Source: Halocafeteria seosinensis
Lineage: Eukaryota; Sar; Bigyra; Bicosoecida
Assembly: GCA_001687465.1 (NCBI GenBank)
Contig: LVLI01000061.1
Coordinates: forward strand, 1-55,060
Length of the DNA stretch: 55,060 nt
Direction: 5' to 3'
Position numbers and translations under genes: made by a program. Positions 10,001 to 19,651 of this stretch are shown in pieces (position 1 is the first letter of the stretch; every line of letters starts with the position of its first letter). The notes under the pieces were generated by a model. It did not search any database. It worked only from the letters and a program-made list of their open reading frames with translations, and had not been told where the DNA came from.

Positions 10001-13000
10001 CACAGTCTTTTTCCTTCTGCGACTTCTCCCGTTTTTCCTCATTCAACTCGCTGATCAACTGCTCCAACCGCTCGTCTTTCTGCTTTTGATTGAGGTCTCG
10101 CGACTTGAGCTGCTCTAATTCATTCTCCAATTCATTAATTTTAGCCTTGTAGCTCTCCTTTTGTGAGGAGAGACTTGACTTCGATATTTCTAACTTCCTA
10201 TTTAGGATTTTATTTTCCTCTTCAGACTTGGTCACATGTTGTTTAACTTCAGCAAGTTCCTTCGACAGTTCGTCGTTCCTTTCAGTCAGTTCATGCTCCC
10301 GCACTTCGATGGTACGGCACTTGTCCTCTAAGGATTTATTTCTTTCAGTCGTCTCCTTAATTCTGCGGTCAAGCTCTTCCACCTTATCAGTAGTTTCGCG
10401 CACTTGCCTAGCACTATCCTCTTTCTCTGTTTCCAGCTGTTGCTTTGTCTGTCTTAACTCCTGCAAGTCTTGCTTCAATGTGACCACCCTTTGTGCGATA
10501 TCGTCGGACTCGGCAGTTTCCGCCGACTGGGAGGGAGTCCGGACGCTACCAAAAGTTCCAAGTCTTGCAGGAGGTGTCCCAGAATCGGCTCTTTCGGCAG
10601 TCTCTTCACCGTATTGGTCCTCTGCCATATTCTCAGGTTCAATCCCAAGTGCTTCCTGAAGCTTTCGCTTGGACAATCTTGCGGTCTCCAATTCACTCAT
10701 AGCTGTTTTGTGATCAGAGACAGCTTTTTCATTTTCTTCTCGTAGTTCTGCATTCGAAGTCTCTAATTCCTCGATTTTCTTGGACATCGTTTGCACATCA
10801 CTCCTCGCGTTTTCTTTCTCTGATCGTTCCTGCAAAAGTTCGGATCTCAATTGGGCCCTTTCTTCCTCCAGCATGTGCGTTTTATCAGACACCGACTCTT
10901 GCAGTTCCTCAATGCGAGCCTCCAGCGTAGACCTCTGGTCGGTCAGGTCAGACAGCTTTTGTTCCTGCTCGCTGTTAAGTTCTTGCAGTTCTTTCATTTT
11001 CTCTTTGCTCTCGCTTCGTTCTGCAATCAACTCCTCCTTTTCCGTCTCCAGCTGGGTCACCACGGTTTGTTTGCTTCGCAGCTGTTCCTCTTTCTTTTTC
11101 GTCTGACCTTTGGTGTCTCTAAAAGAGTGTAGCATAAGGGCAGAAGCGTCTGCCTGCCGGTTTTCTAAACGCTGTAATTTCTGCTGGAGATTACAGAGCT
11201 GTACAACGACGTCCTGATAGCCCTCTGTAAGTTCGTCTGACGTGCGATACACTTTAGATCGAATACAATGAATGGATGCGTGAGCAGAAGTGAGTTTCTT
11301 GCTTTCTTCGTTGAGAGAGGAGGTCGTATCTTCTAATTTGGTTTTAAGGGCATTGATGTGCACTTCTTTATCGTCTAATTGCTCCATGAGTTTCCGTCTC
11401 TCTTCTTCAGCTGTATTTCGCATATCCTCCAGCTTCGATTCCAATTTACGCACGGTCTCTCGTAGCGAGTCATTGTACTCTTGCATATCGCAAACAGTAG
11501 TCCTTTCAGCCTTTAGTTGATCAGAATATTCTCTAAGTTCTTCTTCCTTCGCAGAGACTGCTTCACGACTTGCGTTAAGGTTTTCCTTCATTTCCTGAAA
11601 CTTCTGTATCACAGTTTCGACTTCACTTTTCAGGGAAGCTTCTCCGCTGACCTCAGATATGCGATACAAGGAAGCCCTCACATCCTCCAGCTCCTTGTCC
11701 GACGTACGCATCCTATGCTCCAATTGTTCCAATCTTGCATTTTTCCCAGCAATGATCCTCTTAGTCTGAAGGACTAGCTGTTGCTGATCTTGTACGCATT
11801 TGAACAAGCGTTCCTGCACACCCTGCAATGCGGATGCAGTCCGTGCATCATCCTCCTGCTGCCTCACGTCTTCGAATAAATCCAGAAGTAACCAACAAGT
11901 CTGCCTAGCTTCATTTTTCCAATCGTCGTTTACGTATAGCTGCGGAGGACTATTTTCCGTCCCACTCTGAAGCGCTGGAAGAGCAGTATATTTCTGTTGT
12001 GCCCCCGCGCTTTCTTTTAGTTCGTTGTTGTCTGAGCTACCTAAGCGCTTGCTTTGCTCAACCAAGCGATCCAGAGGTACCCTACAGTCCCCAAGCAAAT
12101 TCAGGATATTTTCGAAGTCACACTTACAATCATTTCTCAAATCAAATAGAGTATGCTTCAAAGTTGCAGCGACTTGCCTGCAACTGTCCGTAGTTCTATA
12201 TCCTAATAGTTTCCATGACTCCCATTTGTTAGTTCTTCGAGCAAGCTCACTCTCTAGTTCCTCTACACGTTGCTTTAATTCCGTCTCTCGCCCCGACTCT
12301 TCGCCATGTGTTTGCCTAACGCCTTCTACCTCTTGCCGTAGCTTCTGGTTTTCCTGTTTAACTCTGGCGGCATCTTCTGATAACTCTTGAAGTCTCTCGT
12401 CGCTCACCTGGCGATGCTGTTCAGCTTCACGCCGTGCCTCCTGTAACCGGCTGTTACTTTCGGAGAGTTCTTTTTGTGCTTCGTCAATTTGTTTGCGAAG
12501 GTTTTCATTCTCTGCGTGCTGGTCTTTAATTCCCTTTTCTGGCTCTCTCCGCCCACCATTGGCAGTAACAAGTGCTGTTTTGTCCTGCAAACCATTCTCT
12601 GTGCTGTATAACTCTGTTCTTAGCTCCTCAATCTGTTGCTGAAGGCCCTTATTTTCTCTACATTGTGTGTTTAATTCCTGGGAGATTAGCTTCACCTTCT
12701 TGTCGAGAGTTCTCAAACCATTCTCAAGCCTTTCATGTGCGCTCGACTCTTTCTCGGGAGCAGGGCTGGTATCCGCTGCAGACATCGTTTCCACTGGAAG
12801 AACCTCATCGATACGCTTGTACATAGTCTCCACTCGATGAGCGGTCAGACGATTGAGTGCTTGGTTTTCGGCTCGTTCATCGCGTCGGGCCCTTTCACAA
12901 GATTCGCATTTTTCGCGAAGACTCTGGATGGTTTTCTGCATATCCTCAATCAACACACGGTCTCGATGCTCTTGTTCCTTCCTCGCAGACTCGGTCACAC

Positions 13001-13994
13001 TGAGCTTGTATTCCAGGTCTGGTTCTTCAGATCTCTCTGTGTCATAGACGTCAGGAGAACGCGCATGCCTCGCTCTAGTTTTCTCTCCCACCGATAGCTC
13101 CGTCAAGCGAGCTTGAAGCTGTTCGACCTTATCCGAGAGTTCCCGTATCATCCCCTGCTGAGAAGCTCGTTGAGTGTCATAATTACCACCGTACACTGGG
13201 CTTCTTGGGCTATGATGGCTCAAATGTTTCGGTGGACTGACAGCTCCAGGGCTCCCCGTCTTGTAGCGCTCGGCAAACGCTGCAGTTCTCGGGGAGAGGT
13301 GAGTATGAGTCTCTCCCTTGTGTGACGGTATCGGCGGAGGAGACGACGCCTTCTGTACAGCTCTCGGCTCAGCTCGTAATTGCTCCGCGGAGGACGAAGA
13401 TACTGGGTAAGGGCGAGCAGCGTACCTGCTGGTACCAGCTGCACTAGTGCTGCTTTCACTACTGTGAGACGAAGTTGGGCTCAAACTGTGGCTTCCATAG
13501 CGTTGAATACCGCCTTTTGTAGTAGCTTTAGAGGTTGTCGTGGTAGCTTTTGGATGCTCTGTGCTTGGATTCCTGCCTCCCAGAGCATCCCATGAGCCGA
13601 GCATTCGACGCCGCGATACAGAGGCGTATGCCTCTGCCATGGGGGAGGTCTCCCCGGAATCTTTACTGGCAAAATACTCCAATAAACGAGTCACACGTTC
13701 CGAGCGAATATTGTCTTGAGGAGACGAGGAATTGGTCTCCGAATCCGGGCTTCCTCGTCCATTTGCACTGAAATGCCGTGCTCGACGCTCTTTTTCCTTG
13801 GCACGCAGCATTTTATTCACACTTTCGGAGCGTCGTGGACGTCCACGAGGCTCTGGAGACCGTAATAAACCTTGGGAATCGTGGGTCTTCTTCGTTTCTT
13901 CCTCCTCTTTTCCTCGGGAAGGAGGGAAAACCGCAGAATCTTTATTAAATAAAGACGACGAGGATGATGAAGAATTGTAAGAATGAGGCTGCAT
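7074..13994 (-). CDS. Giant 2306-residue coiled-coil protein with C-terminal PH-like domain
   Basis: One uninterrupted frame of 6.9 kb. Residues 1 to about 285 are low-complexity and rich in Ser, Pro and Arg. About 285-2060 is nearly continuous heptad-like sequence rich in Glu, Gln, Lys and Leu, broken by a few folded-looking islands (near 600 and near 1470, with cysteines). A Glu-rich acidic linker follows. Residues about 2170-2290 look like a pleckstrin-homology domain of the type found in PRAF/FYVE-RCC1 and PLC-like proteins: FLKYASGILSK, then FWLDVSGNYLFFRWG, ITEITKGRATKTLQKKGK and a final tryptophan helix (AQRDWIHKNLKDII). It is probably a cytoskeletal, centrosomal or Golgi-tether scaffold that the PH-like end docks to membrane. 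I recognise no named orthologue. The absence of introns over 6.9 kb contrasts with the right half of the window. Confidence 0.85.
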   Translation of the reverse strand: MQPHSYNSSSSSSSLFNKDSAVFPPSRGKEEEETKKTHDSQGLLRSPEPRGRPRRSESVNKMLRAKEKERRARHFSANGRGSPDSETNSSSPQDNIRSERVTRLLEYFASKDSGETSPMAEAYASVSRRRMLGSWDALGGRNPSTEHPKATTTTSKATTKGGIQRYGSHSLSPTSSHSSESSTSAAGTSRYAARPYPVSSSSAEQLRAEPRAVQKASSPPPIPSHKGETHTHLSPRTAAFAERYKTGSPGAVSPPKHLSHHSPRSPVYGGNYDTQRASQQGMIRELSDKVEQLQARLTELSVGEKTRARHARSPDVYDTERSEEPDLEYKLSVTESARKEQEHRDRVLIEDMQKTIQSLREKCESCERARRDERAENQALNRLTAHRVETMYKRIDEVLPVETMSAADTSPAPEKESSAHERLENGLRTLDKKVKLISQELNTQCRENKGLQQQIEELRTELYSTENGLQDKTALVTANGGRREPEKGIKDQHAENENLRKQIDEAQKELSESNSRLQEARREAEQHRQVSDERLQELSEDAARVKQENQKLRQEVEGVRQTHGEESGRETELKQRVEELESELARRTNKWESWKLLGYRTTDSCRQVAATLKHTLFDLRNDCKCDFENILNLLGDCRVPLDRLVEQSKRLGSSDNNELKESAGAQQKYTALPALQSGTENSPPQLYVNDDWKNEARQTCWLLLDLFEDVRQQEDDARTASALQGVQERLFKCVQDQQQLVLQTKRIIAGKNARLEQLEHRMRTSDKELEDVRASLYRISEVSGEASLKSEVETVIQKFQEMKENLNASREAVSAKEEELREYSDQLKAERTTVCDMQEYNDSLRETVRKLESKLEDMRNTAEEERRKLMEQLDDKEVHINALKTKLEDTTSSLNEESKKLTSAHASIHCIRSKVYRTSDELTEGYQDVVVQLCNLQQKLQRLENRQADASALMLHSFRDTKGQTKKKEEQLRSKQTVVTQLETEKEELIAERSESKEKMKELQELNSEQEQKLSDLTDQRSTLEARIEELQESVSDKTHMLEEERAQLRSELLQERSEKENARSDVQTMSKKIEELETSNAELREENEKAVSDHKTAMSELETARLSKRKLQEALGIEPENMAEDQYGEETAERADSGTPPARLGTFGSVRTPSQSAETAESDDIAQRVVTLKQDLQELRQTKQQLETEKEDSARQVRETTDKVEELDRRIKETTERNKSLEDKCRTIEVREHELTERNDELSKELAEVKQHVTKSEEENKILNRKLEISKSSLSSQKESYKAKINELENELEQLKSRDLNQKQKDERLEQLISELNEEKREKSQKEKDCEDLEGRLRQVNQQRQKQMRSCSERASQLKTELRMVKTKNSDLLQLMNAISTQEQRHFTHLRKCLDPSMRHFVEVFPVLNTIDAGVDTMGKKIDSCSSCLNDVSAKFSEKVNGLRKKLDRQKKLNESYFDSSNRVTVLEEENLSLQETIKTKNNNIEELQREIQQLQDKDQALQVLKERNESVERELEEYRTKLEEKDNTMRDIQNEKAQLEASNNEHVEEIARVKEEAADKDSSHERSMDEVRAEYSAEIKSLQESNHSKNQHIEQLQSEVENLSKEVENLKSVNQQLEEEQSTLEQKIRDEESNHEQRLAALQQQAEQAEHQNAQTSELQQSVAQLRNENSDLQSYNASLEKRLEETEKAKKKAEEDLEQEADESRQHFENKMLTLRSSLLSLQNEAQSVHDEVEQIAVEQRRILAQMRSELEDNDQALIGDTDRLCSWMKKYEQMVGKLTASQQTVHDQLSQEKQQHQARISELEQELYEIKEVNTRMEEELRNEKNTLAEKDDQIATLQNQIENLKDNASTSESKIQESNELLSNEVSTLKQELLALHNSLQRAKACRENMYSRVQAFQSTEKQEAHAVSQSVQELQELYIDDTTRVQGFLNTLTGLLKQKGDADKEENERLRESSAKYYNECRSLKQQLQELKDGQEVEEHGYSKLRERLEEKDEELGQYEAFVHSFAKQLQAMVQDSSFSIVENEQKLDSQLAKLNAAKITVDSLRGKPLRIKTRKAATSAASPQLASPERPILRGFGHSAEGSEERKTFPPESVHRGRHEAEAIEEAPPKKEDSLGAPVAEEVESKHAEQLPHTEEEAGEGFAEVSLSGEEEEEELSEDVMEFMLMLLHGFRFLKYASGILSKPHERVFWLDVSGNYLFFRWGVPGDHSFNDDRTVTLDEITEITKGRATKTLQKKGKLEKDPQYLSIVTRDRTLDMELADEAQRDWIHKNLKDIIETPGLLQDALMALFHSGRFQPGQ

Positions 13995-14340
13995 TGTCTC
14001 GAGACGCTGTCAACCGACCCAAAGACGCTAAAATACACGAGTTACGCTGGGAAGAGGCGCTCTCGGATCTTGGATCACCGAGGCCGCCACCAATGCCGAG
14101 CCTCAGAGAGAAGGAGGACGGAGGACTGGGTGGTCTCCGACAACAAACGAAGGTCGTATGTGGAGAGAATCCAAAAGTACGACCTTTTGTGGTTGACAAA
14201 CCAGCCAGCAACTTGACAAAGTGGCCAGAACTTCAAGAAAACCAACATATCATACATCATGATATGATATGTGTAATCAGGATTGAAAGTAATGAGTTGT
14301 TCATTCGCGTATGAAATGAATCGTAGGACAAATAAAAAGC
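13995..14340. other. Short intergenic region carrying a duplicated 3' flank
   Basis: This serves as the upstream region of the coiled-coil gene and the 3' flank of surface-protein copy 1, both on the minus strand. About 40 bases at 14211-14250 recur at about 20409-20449 beyond the 3' end of copy 3, so the family duplication included sequence past the stop codon. Confidence 0.6.
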
Positions 14341-17300
14341 TTAACTACTGTCGTACGAAGGGTGACTTCCAGGATGTTGCCCTGACTGACTGTTGGTTCC
14401 ACCCGCATGTTTTTTCCCGGCAGCGCCTTTGTACAAGGACGTGTTCAGCGCGTGTAGGTTCTTCGAGGCCTTTATGTGTGTAGTGCTGGCGGGGCTTGAC
14501 TTGTACTGCGGTAACGTGGGGGAGAACTCTTTCTTCGAACTACGGAACGAATGACTCTGAATGAGAGTATTTCTTGCCTGCAACGACAACTGATTCCTGC
14601 TGCTACTCGTTGTTGACGCGGAACATTCATCGACACTTGCCGAGGAAGGGGTCTCCCGTGTATGCTCTTCCGTTTTTGTTTTAACCTCAACGAGTGGGGG
14701 TGGTTCTGCAAACAGCTTTGCTTTCCAAACCCGCAGCTTTAATTTGGCCTGGTCCAGCCTGGGAACGTTGCTAGAGTCAACGGCGCTCGCCAATGCAACT
14801 TGTAACGAAGGCCGTTTTCCGCTCGATTTCTCCCCAGAGCGAAGTTCGGGTGCTTTTGCGGACACTAATTGCAATTTGCTTGAGGAACCAGCTTGTTTAC
14901 TTTGAGGGTCCACGAACGTAATCGTGGGGGCAACGTCACTGGATTCACCTTGGTGTTGAGGGATGGTCAAGAAAGAAACATGTTGCACTCGCTTTTCTTT
15001 CGCCTCTACGCTCTGCACAGGTGAAGTATGGAAAGATGGATTCGTTCGGGTAGCCAATGGATTCACGTGAGCCAGGTCGACGCCACTGGTAGCAGTGGAA
15101 CGTGAGGAATCACCATTCGAGGCAAAATATCCACTCGGTTTCAATGGTTGTACGGCAGTTCCAAGCTGTGCAGCAAAAAGATCTTCATAGCCTCTCAGAG
15201 ATCGGATGAAGCGTTTGTTACGCCTCCGTATGTATAATACAACCAGTAGAAACACAACGACAACAACAGCAAGAAATGGTCCTAGTAGTTCGACTGCCTC
15301 CTGTTCCATAGTGGTTTTTGGTGATTCCGCTGCTTGGGACGATTCATCGTCGGCAATGGTGGCTAAAGGAGAGGGTGTTCCCGGCTTCGACGGACTGATC
15401 GCAAAAGTAGCACTCAATGAAATTGTTGATGAAGACGACATGGAAGGGGAGGTTGTCGTCGATATTGTTGGTGATCCCGTCGTTGTTGAGGTGTGAGAAG
15501 CAGTCGAAGAACTGGAAGGGCTAATCGAAACCGATGGACTTCGTGTATATGAGGGGCTCCGTGTGGCACTGGTTGAACTGGAAACCGTACGACTAGGGCT
15601 TGGTGTAACAGTCGTGCTTCCACTGAAAGAGGGTGAAGGCGTTCCGGACTCGGTAGATGAGCCGGTGTAACTGGGTGTTATCGAAGAGGATACAGAAGCA
15701 CTGTTCGAAGAAGACGGTGTTTGACTTCCTGTTTCCGACGACGACGAAGTCTGTGTAGATGTTGACGTGGGGGAATTTGTCGGAACAAAACACGCACTCT
15801 CTTCTGTAGCCCCATTCACGCTAACTTCTCCTGCAGGACAAGAACGACATTCCGTTCCTCCCATACTATACTTTCCAGCTTCGCATACTGTACAGTCTTC
15901 CTTGGTTTCGGACCCCCGTTCGGTACTCTGCCCTGCAGGACAATTTCTGCACCGAGTACCTCCGCTACTATATTTACCAGGTTGGCAGCTCGTACAATCA
16001 TCCTCGTTTTCGGATTCCTCGTCACTACTCTTTCCTGGAGGGCAATCTTTACAAACGCTTCCTCCAGAACTATATTTTCCGGCGGCGCAAATCGTACAGT
16101 TGTTTTCGCTCACCGATTCTTCACTGCTACTCTTCCCAGCAGGACAATCTTTGCACACACTTCCTCCAGAGCTGTATTTGCCAGCGTTGCAGATGATACA
16201 GTCATTTTCACACGTGGATCCTTTGTCACTGCTTCTTCCTGGAGGACAATCATTGCAAACACCTCCTCCGGAGCTATATTTCCCGGCGGCGCAGACTCTA
16301 CAGTCATCCTCGTTTTCGTATCCTTTATCCCCACCCTTTCCCGCAGGACAATCCTTGCAAATGCTTCCTCCAGGGCTATACTTCCCCGCGTCGCAAATCG
16401 TACAATCATCCTGGTTATCAGATGCTCCATCACTACTCTTTCCTGGAGGACAATGTTTACACCGAGAACCTGCGGTACTATATTTACCAGGTGGGCAATT
16501 CGTGCAGTCATCTTCGCTCTCAGATTCTTCATCAGTACTAGTACTCTTTCCGGCAGGGCAATCTCTGCAAACACTTCCTCCAGAGCTATATTTCCCGGGA
16601 TTGCAGATTTTACAGTCATTTTCGCTCTTGGACCCTTTGCCACTGCTTTTTCCTGGAGGACAATCAACACATTTTTCGCCATCACCACCAAAAGTTCCTC
16701 GTGGGCAACCAACACACTGGTTTTGTTGCTCATCGAATTCTTGCCCAGAGGAGCAAGTTATCTCGTAGCGGACACTGCAGATACGCATATCCATATTTCT
16801 GCCTGCGTACCAATCGTACAGGTTAAGGGGAGCCCAGGCAAGTTTTTTTATTGGCAACCTAGGGCCATTCAGAGTCCCTTGGTGTTGCGCAATCTCAGTG
16901 TTGTCGCTCACCCGGTTCAATGTTAGGGTGAAAGAATTCGAGCTCCAGTCCATGTTCACCATCATTTGCAGCCACTGAGGATAGTCAATATCAGTGTCAT
17001 ATCTCGGAGTTACGAATATAAGACCACTACCGTCGTCCGCCATGACTTGTGGATTATTCGTGCCTGCTCCAACCTCATATTCGTCGTTCTCGTCGATAAG
17101 CCGGATTCCACCTCCCTGGCTATTATGCCATTCATAGAAAAAGAAGGAAAAGGACTTGAGCTTTTGAGGGGATTGTAGAGTATGTGTTGCGACATCCTGA
17201 ACGACATTGTCGGCTTGGATTTCCAAACTCTTGCTCTCTCCATTGTCACAGGTGGCATCCGTCCACTCCACGCTGTCATGGTCGATGTCCCATTCGCTTT

Positions 17301-17397
17301 CATCATCGAACGTCAAGTGCACTGTATATCCATCCACGCATCGAAAAGCGAAGCTGGTGGTGCATAAAAAGAGAACAAAGAACAGTGTGTGCGACAT
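14341..17397 (-). CDS. Cysteine-rich repeat surface protein, copy 1 (9 repeats, transmembrane)
   Basis: Start chosen at the Met at 17397, which opens a good signal peptide (about 20 residues, MSHTLFFVLFLCTTSFAFRC); the frame is open 71 codons further up without reason to use it. Product 1018 residues. Order: signal peptide; a domain of about 190 residues (HLTFDDESEWDI to RICSVRYEI), possibly a jelly-roll or lectin-like fold by pattern only; nine Cys repeats of 34 residues (one of 36) at 15793-16716, consensus C-x2-C-x11-C-x2-C with GKYSSGG and CPAGKSS, resembling ephrin-receptor-like GCC2/GCC3 repeats; a Ser/Thr stalk; a membrane segment (LLGPFLAVVVVVFLLVVLYI) followed by basic residues; and a cytoplasmic tail of about 250 residues rich in Ser. 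It is likely a heavily O-glycosylated cell-surface adhesin or receptor. The ligand is unknown. Confidence 0.82.
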   Translation of the reverse strand: MSHTLFFVLFLCTTSFAFRCVDGYTVHLTFDDESEWDIDHDSVEWTDATCDNGESKSLEIQADNVVQDVATHTLQSPQKLKSFSFFFYEWHNSQGGGIRLIDENDEYEVGAGTNNPQVMADDGSGLIFVTPRYDTDIDYPQWLQMMVNMDWSSNSFTLTLNRVSDNTEIAQHQGTLNGPRLPIKKLAWAPLNLYDWYAGRNMDMRICSVRYEITCSSGQEFDEQQNQCVGCPRGTFGGDGEKCVDCPPGKSSGKGSKSENDCKICNPGKYSSGGSVCRDCPAGKSTSTDEESESEDDCTNCPPGKYSTAGSRCKHCPPGKSSDGASDNQDDCTICDAGKYSPGGSICKDCPAGKGGDKGYENEDDCRVCAAGKYSSGGGVCNDCPPGRSSDKGSTCENDCIICNAGKYSSGGSVCKDCPAGKSSSEESVSENNCTICAAGKYSSGGSVCKDCPPGKSSDEESENEDDCTSCQPGKYSSGGTRCRNCPAGQSTERGSETKEDCTVCEAGKYSMGGTECRSCPAGEVSVNGATEESACFVPTNSPTSTSTQTSSSSETGSQTPSSSNSASVSSSITPSYTGSSTESGTPSPSFSGSTTVTPSPSRTVSSSTSATRSPSYTRSPSVSISPSSSSTASHTSTTTGSPTISTTTSPSMSSSSTISLSATFAISPSKPGTPSPLATIADDESSQAAESPKTTMEQEAVELLGPFLAVVVVVFLLVVLYIRRRNKRFIRSLRGYEDLFAAQLGTAVQPLKPSGYFASNGDSSRSTATSGVDLAHVNPLATRTNPSFHTSPVQSVEAKEKRVQHVSFLTIPQHQGESSDVAPTITFVDPQSKQAGSSSKLQLVSAKAPELRSGEKSSGKRPSLQVALASAVDSSNVPRLDQAKLKLRVWKAKLFAEPPPLVEVKTKTEEHTRETPSSASVDECSASTTSSSRNQLSLQARNTLIQSHSFRSSKKEFSPTLPQYKSSPASTTHIKASKNLHALNTSLYKGAAGKKHAGGTNSQSGQHPGSHPSYDSS
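15793..16716 (-). repeat. Array of nine 102-base coding repeats (copy 1)
   Basis: Eight units of 102 bases and one of 108 bases fill exactly 924 bases. The units here are more diverged from each other than those of copy 3, suggesting an older array. Confidence 0.88.
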
Positions 17398-18274
17398 CTT
17401 GTCTCGCTCGGCATGCATATGTACTAAGTATGCCTGATCTTCATAAACACCCCCCACCTTAATTTCGTTGGAAGATCTATAAAACACGTATGCTGGAAGA
17501 AGGGGTATTACACCGTATGAGCAGCGGATCACCATCATGGAACGGCACACAATCCATGGCGGCAATGCCGCACAACTAGAAGTTACTATCGTGCGACTCC
17601 TCAGGCCCACTCCAACTCTGGTTACTGGTGCTGCAGAAATCCATGCGACGAACTATCACCAAAGTGTATAAATCCTCTTCTGGCCCATCATTTTGTACGC
17701 TCAATGTATTTGTAATTTCATTACGGTATTATTCTTGACCCAGCTTCGTGGAAGTGGAAGTTGGAGCTATGTGGGGGTTATGCGGCATTCAGGGCATTCT
17801 ACAAAGAGTAACAGATAGCCATAGCAAACCACAGCAAAGATCCACTAGAAGTGAGAGCGCACTATGTAAAAGTTCAAGTAGCTCGGTATGCGTCAGCGGG
17901 TGGTTGATGCGATGCGACGGAGTGCCATTCCACATTCGTTGGCAGGTCCCTATTGCGGCCGGAACAACCTATGCGTTATCTTTAGTGCCTCCACTACCAA
18001 CAATTTCTCCTGGTAGACAGATTAAGTTTCTCCCACACTTGATGCGTTGTATTTTCCCTCCTCGCATGCCCTAGATGTTTTACGAATCGTCGTGGCAGGT
18101 GGATCAATCCGTTCCTGCGTGGCTGTCGTGTGTCCCGGCTACCAATCAACATAACAGTCAGGAGACGTGCAAGCAGTTCGCCGTGGCAGCGACTCCGGTC
18201 ATCGAAGTACGCTAGCTCACCGACTCAGTCTTCTTCCTTCTACAAAACATCACACACATGAACAATAAGAATCC
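17398..18274. other. Intergenic region between surface-protein copies 1 and 2
   Basis: It must hold the promoter of copy 1 and the 3' end of copy 2. A plus-strand frame at 17748-18074 (108 codons) has no recognisable feature and I do not call it. No repeat or RNA gene was seen. Confidence 0.5.
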
Positions 18275-19651
18275 CTAAATATAACAGCTACAGTATTTCT
18301 CTGATTTTACTTTGACGCTTCTGCGTGGGTCCTGAGGACGCCGCGCCCTGGGTGGCACGAAGCAATCGTCTTGTCCTCTAGCTCCAGGATAGCTGATCTT
18401 TCGCTTGGGACAGATAAGGCATTTGGTCCCCCCGGAGCTATATGTTCCAGCGCCACAGATGGTACAGTCCTCGTCGCTTCCACTGCCCTCTTGACTACCC
18501 TTTCCGGCACGGCAATCTTTGCAAACACTTCCTCCAGGACTATATTTTCCGGAGTCGCACACTGTACACTTGTTTTTGCTCACAGATTCTTCATCACTGC
18601 TCTTTCCAGCAGGACAATCTTCGCAAACACTTCCTCCAGAACTATATTTTCCGGCGTCGCACACTGTGCACTTGTTTTCGCTCACAGATTCTTCATCACT
18701 ACTCTTTCCCGCAGGACAATCTTTGCAAACACTTCCTCCAGAACTATATTTTCCGGCGTCGCACACCGTACAGTCATTTTCGCTCACCGATTCTTCATCA
18801 CTACTCTTCCCAGCAGGACAATTTTTGCAAACACTTCCTCCCGGACCATACCTCCCAGCGTCACACACCGTACAGTCGTTTTCGCTGGTTGATCCTTTGC
18901 CACTGCTTTTTCCGGGGCCACAATCAACACATTGTTCTCCATCACTGCTAAATGTTCCTTCTTGGCAGTTGGCACACTTGTCTTGTTGCTCGTCGAGTTC
19001 TTGCCCAGAAGAGCAACTTATCTCGTAGCGGACGCTGCAAATACGCATGTACATATTGCTATTCCGATACCAATCGTTACCATTAATATCAGCCCAAGCC
19101 AGTGTCTTGATGGGTTTCTGAGGTCCGTTGAGGGCTCCACTGTATTGCTTAATCACGTGACTATCGTCCACACGGATCAACTCAGCCGTAAAAGTAGTTG
19201 AATCCCAATCAATGTCGACCTTGATACGAAGCCATTGGTTGTAATCGATATTGTTCCCGGTTTTCCAGTCCATACCACTGCCATCGTCCACCATGAATTG
19301 TGGATTATCCGTGCCGAATCCCAATTCCAGTGCATCATCTTCGTTGACGAGCCTTATTCCACCGCCATTACTTGAAGACCATTCATAGTAAAAGAAGGAG
19401 AAAGACTTCATTTTTTGTGGGAAAGGTAAGGTGTGCGTTGCGACATCCTTATTGACGGGGCCAGCTTGAATTTCCAAGCTCTTGCTCGTTGCATTATCGC
19501 AGGTGTCATTCTTCCACTCAACACTGCTATGGTGGATGTCCCATTCATTAGTATTTTCGAATGTCAAATGCCTGATATATCCATCAGTGCACCGAAATAA
19601 GACGCTGCTTGTGCACATACATGTAAAGAGCGCGAAGAACAGCCGGTGCAT
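18275..19651 (-). CDS. Cysteine-rich repeat surface protein, copy 2 (6 repeats, no membrane anchor)
   Basis: Start at the Met at 19651, opening the signal peptide (MHRLFFALFTCMCTSSVLFRC). Product 458 residues. The N-terminal domain is close to that of copy 3 (HLTFENTNEWDIHHSSVEWK in both). Six repeats of exactly 34 residues fill 18365-18976. After the sixth repeat the shared CFVP is followed by a short basic tail (PPRARRPQDP...) and a stop, so the Ser/Thr stalk, membrane segment and cytoplasmic tail of copies 1 and 3 are missing. It may be a secreted form that competes with or decorates its membrane-bound relatives, or a copy truncated by recombination. The reading frame itself is undamaged. 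Confidence 0.78.
   Translation of the reverse strand: MHRLFFALFTCMCTSSVLFRCTDGYIRHLTFENTNEWDIHHSSVEWKNDTCDNATSKSLEIQAGPVNKDVATHTLPFPQKMKSFSFFYYEWSSSNGGGIRLVNEDDALELGFGTDNPQFMVDDGSGMDWKTGNNIDYNQWLRIKVDIDWDSTTFTAELIRVDDSHVIKQYSGALNGPQKPIKTLAWADINGNDWYRNSNMYMRICSVRYEISCSSGQELDEQQDKCANCQEGTFSSDGEQCVDCGPGKSSGKGSTSENDCTVCDAGRYGPGGSVCKNCPAGKSSDEESVSENDCTVCDAGKYSSGGSVCKDCPAGKSSDEESVSENKCTVCDAGKYSSGGSVCEDCPAGKSSDEESVSKNKCTVCDSGKYSPGGSVCKDCRAGKGSQEGSGSDEDCTICGAGTYSSGGTKCLICPKRKISYPGARGQDDCFVPPRARRPQDPRRSVKVKSEKYCSCYI
18365..18976 (-). repeat. Array of six 102-base coding repeats (copy 2)
   Basis: Six units of 102 bases without insertions make up exactly 612 bases. Units 2-4 are close to those of copy 3; unit 6 (CTICGAGTYSSGGTKC) is divergent and leads into the truncated C-terminus. 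Confidence 0.88.

Noticed and set aside
15767-16926. Plus-strand frames of 333 and 314 codons antisense to copy 1
   Set aside because: Same cause as above: shadows of the repeat array.
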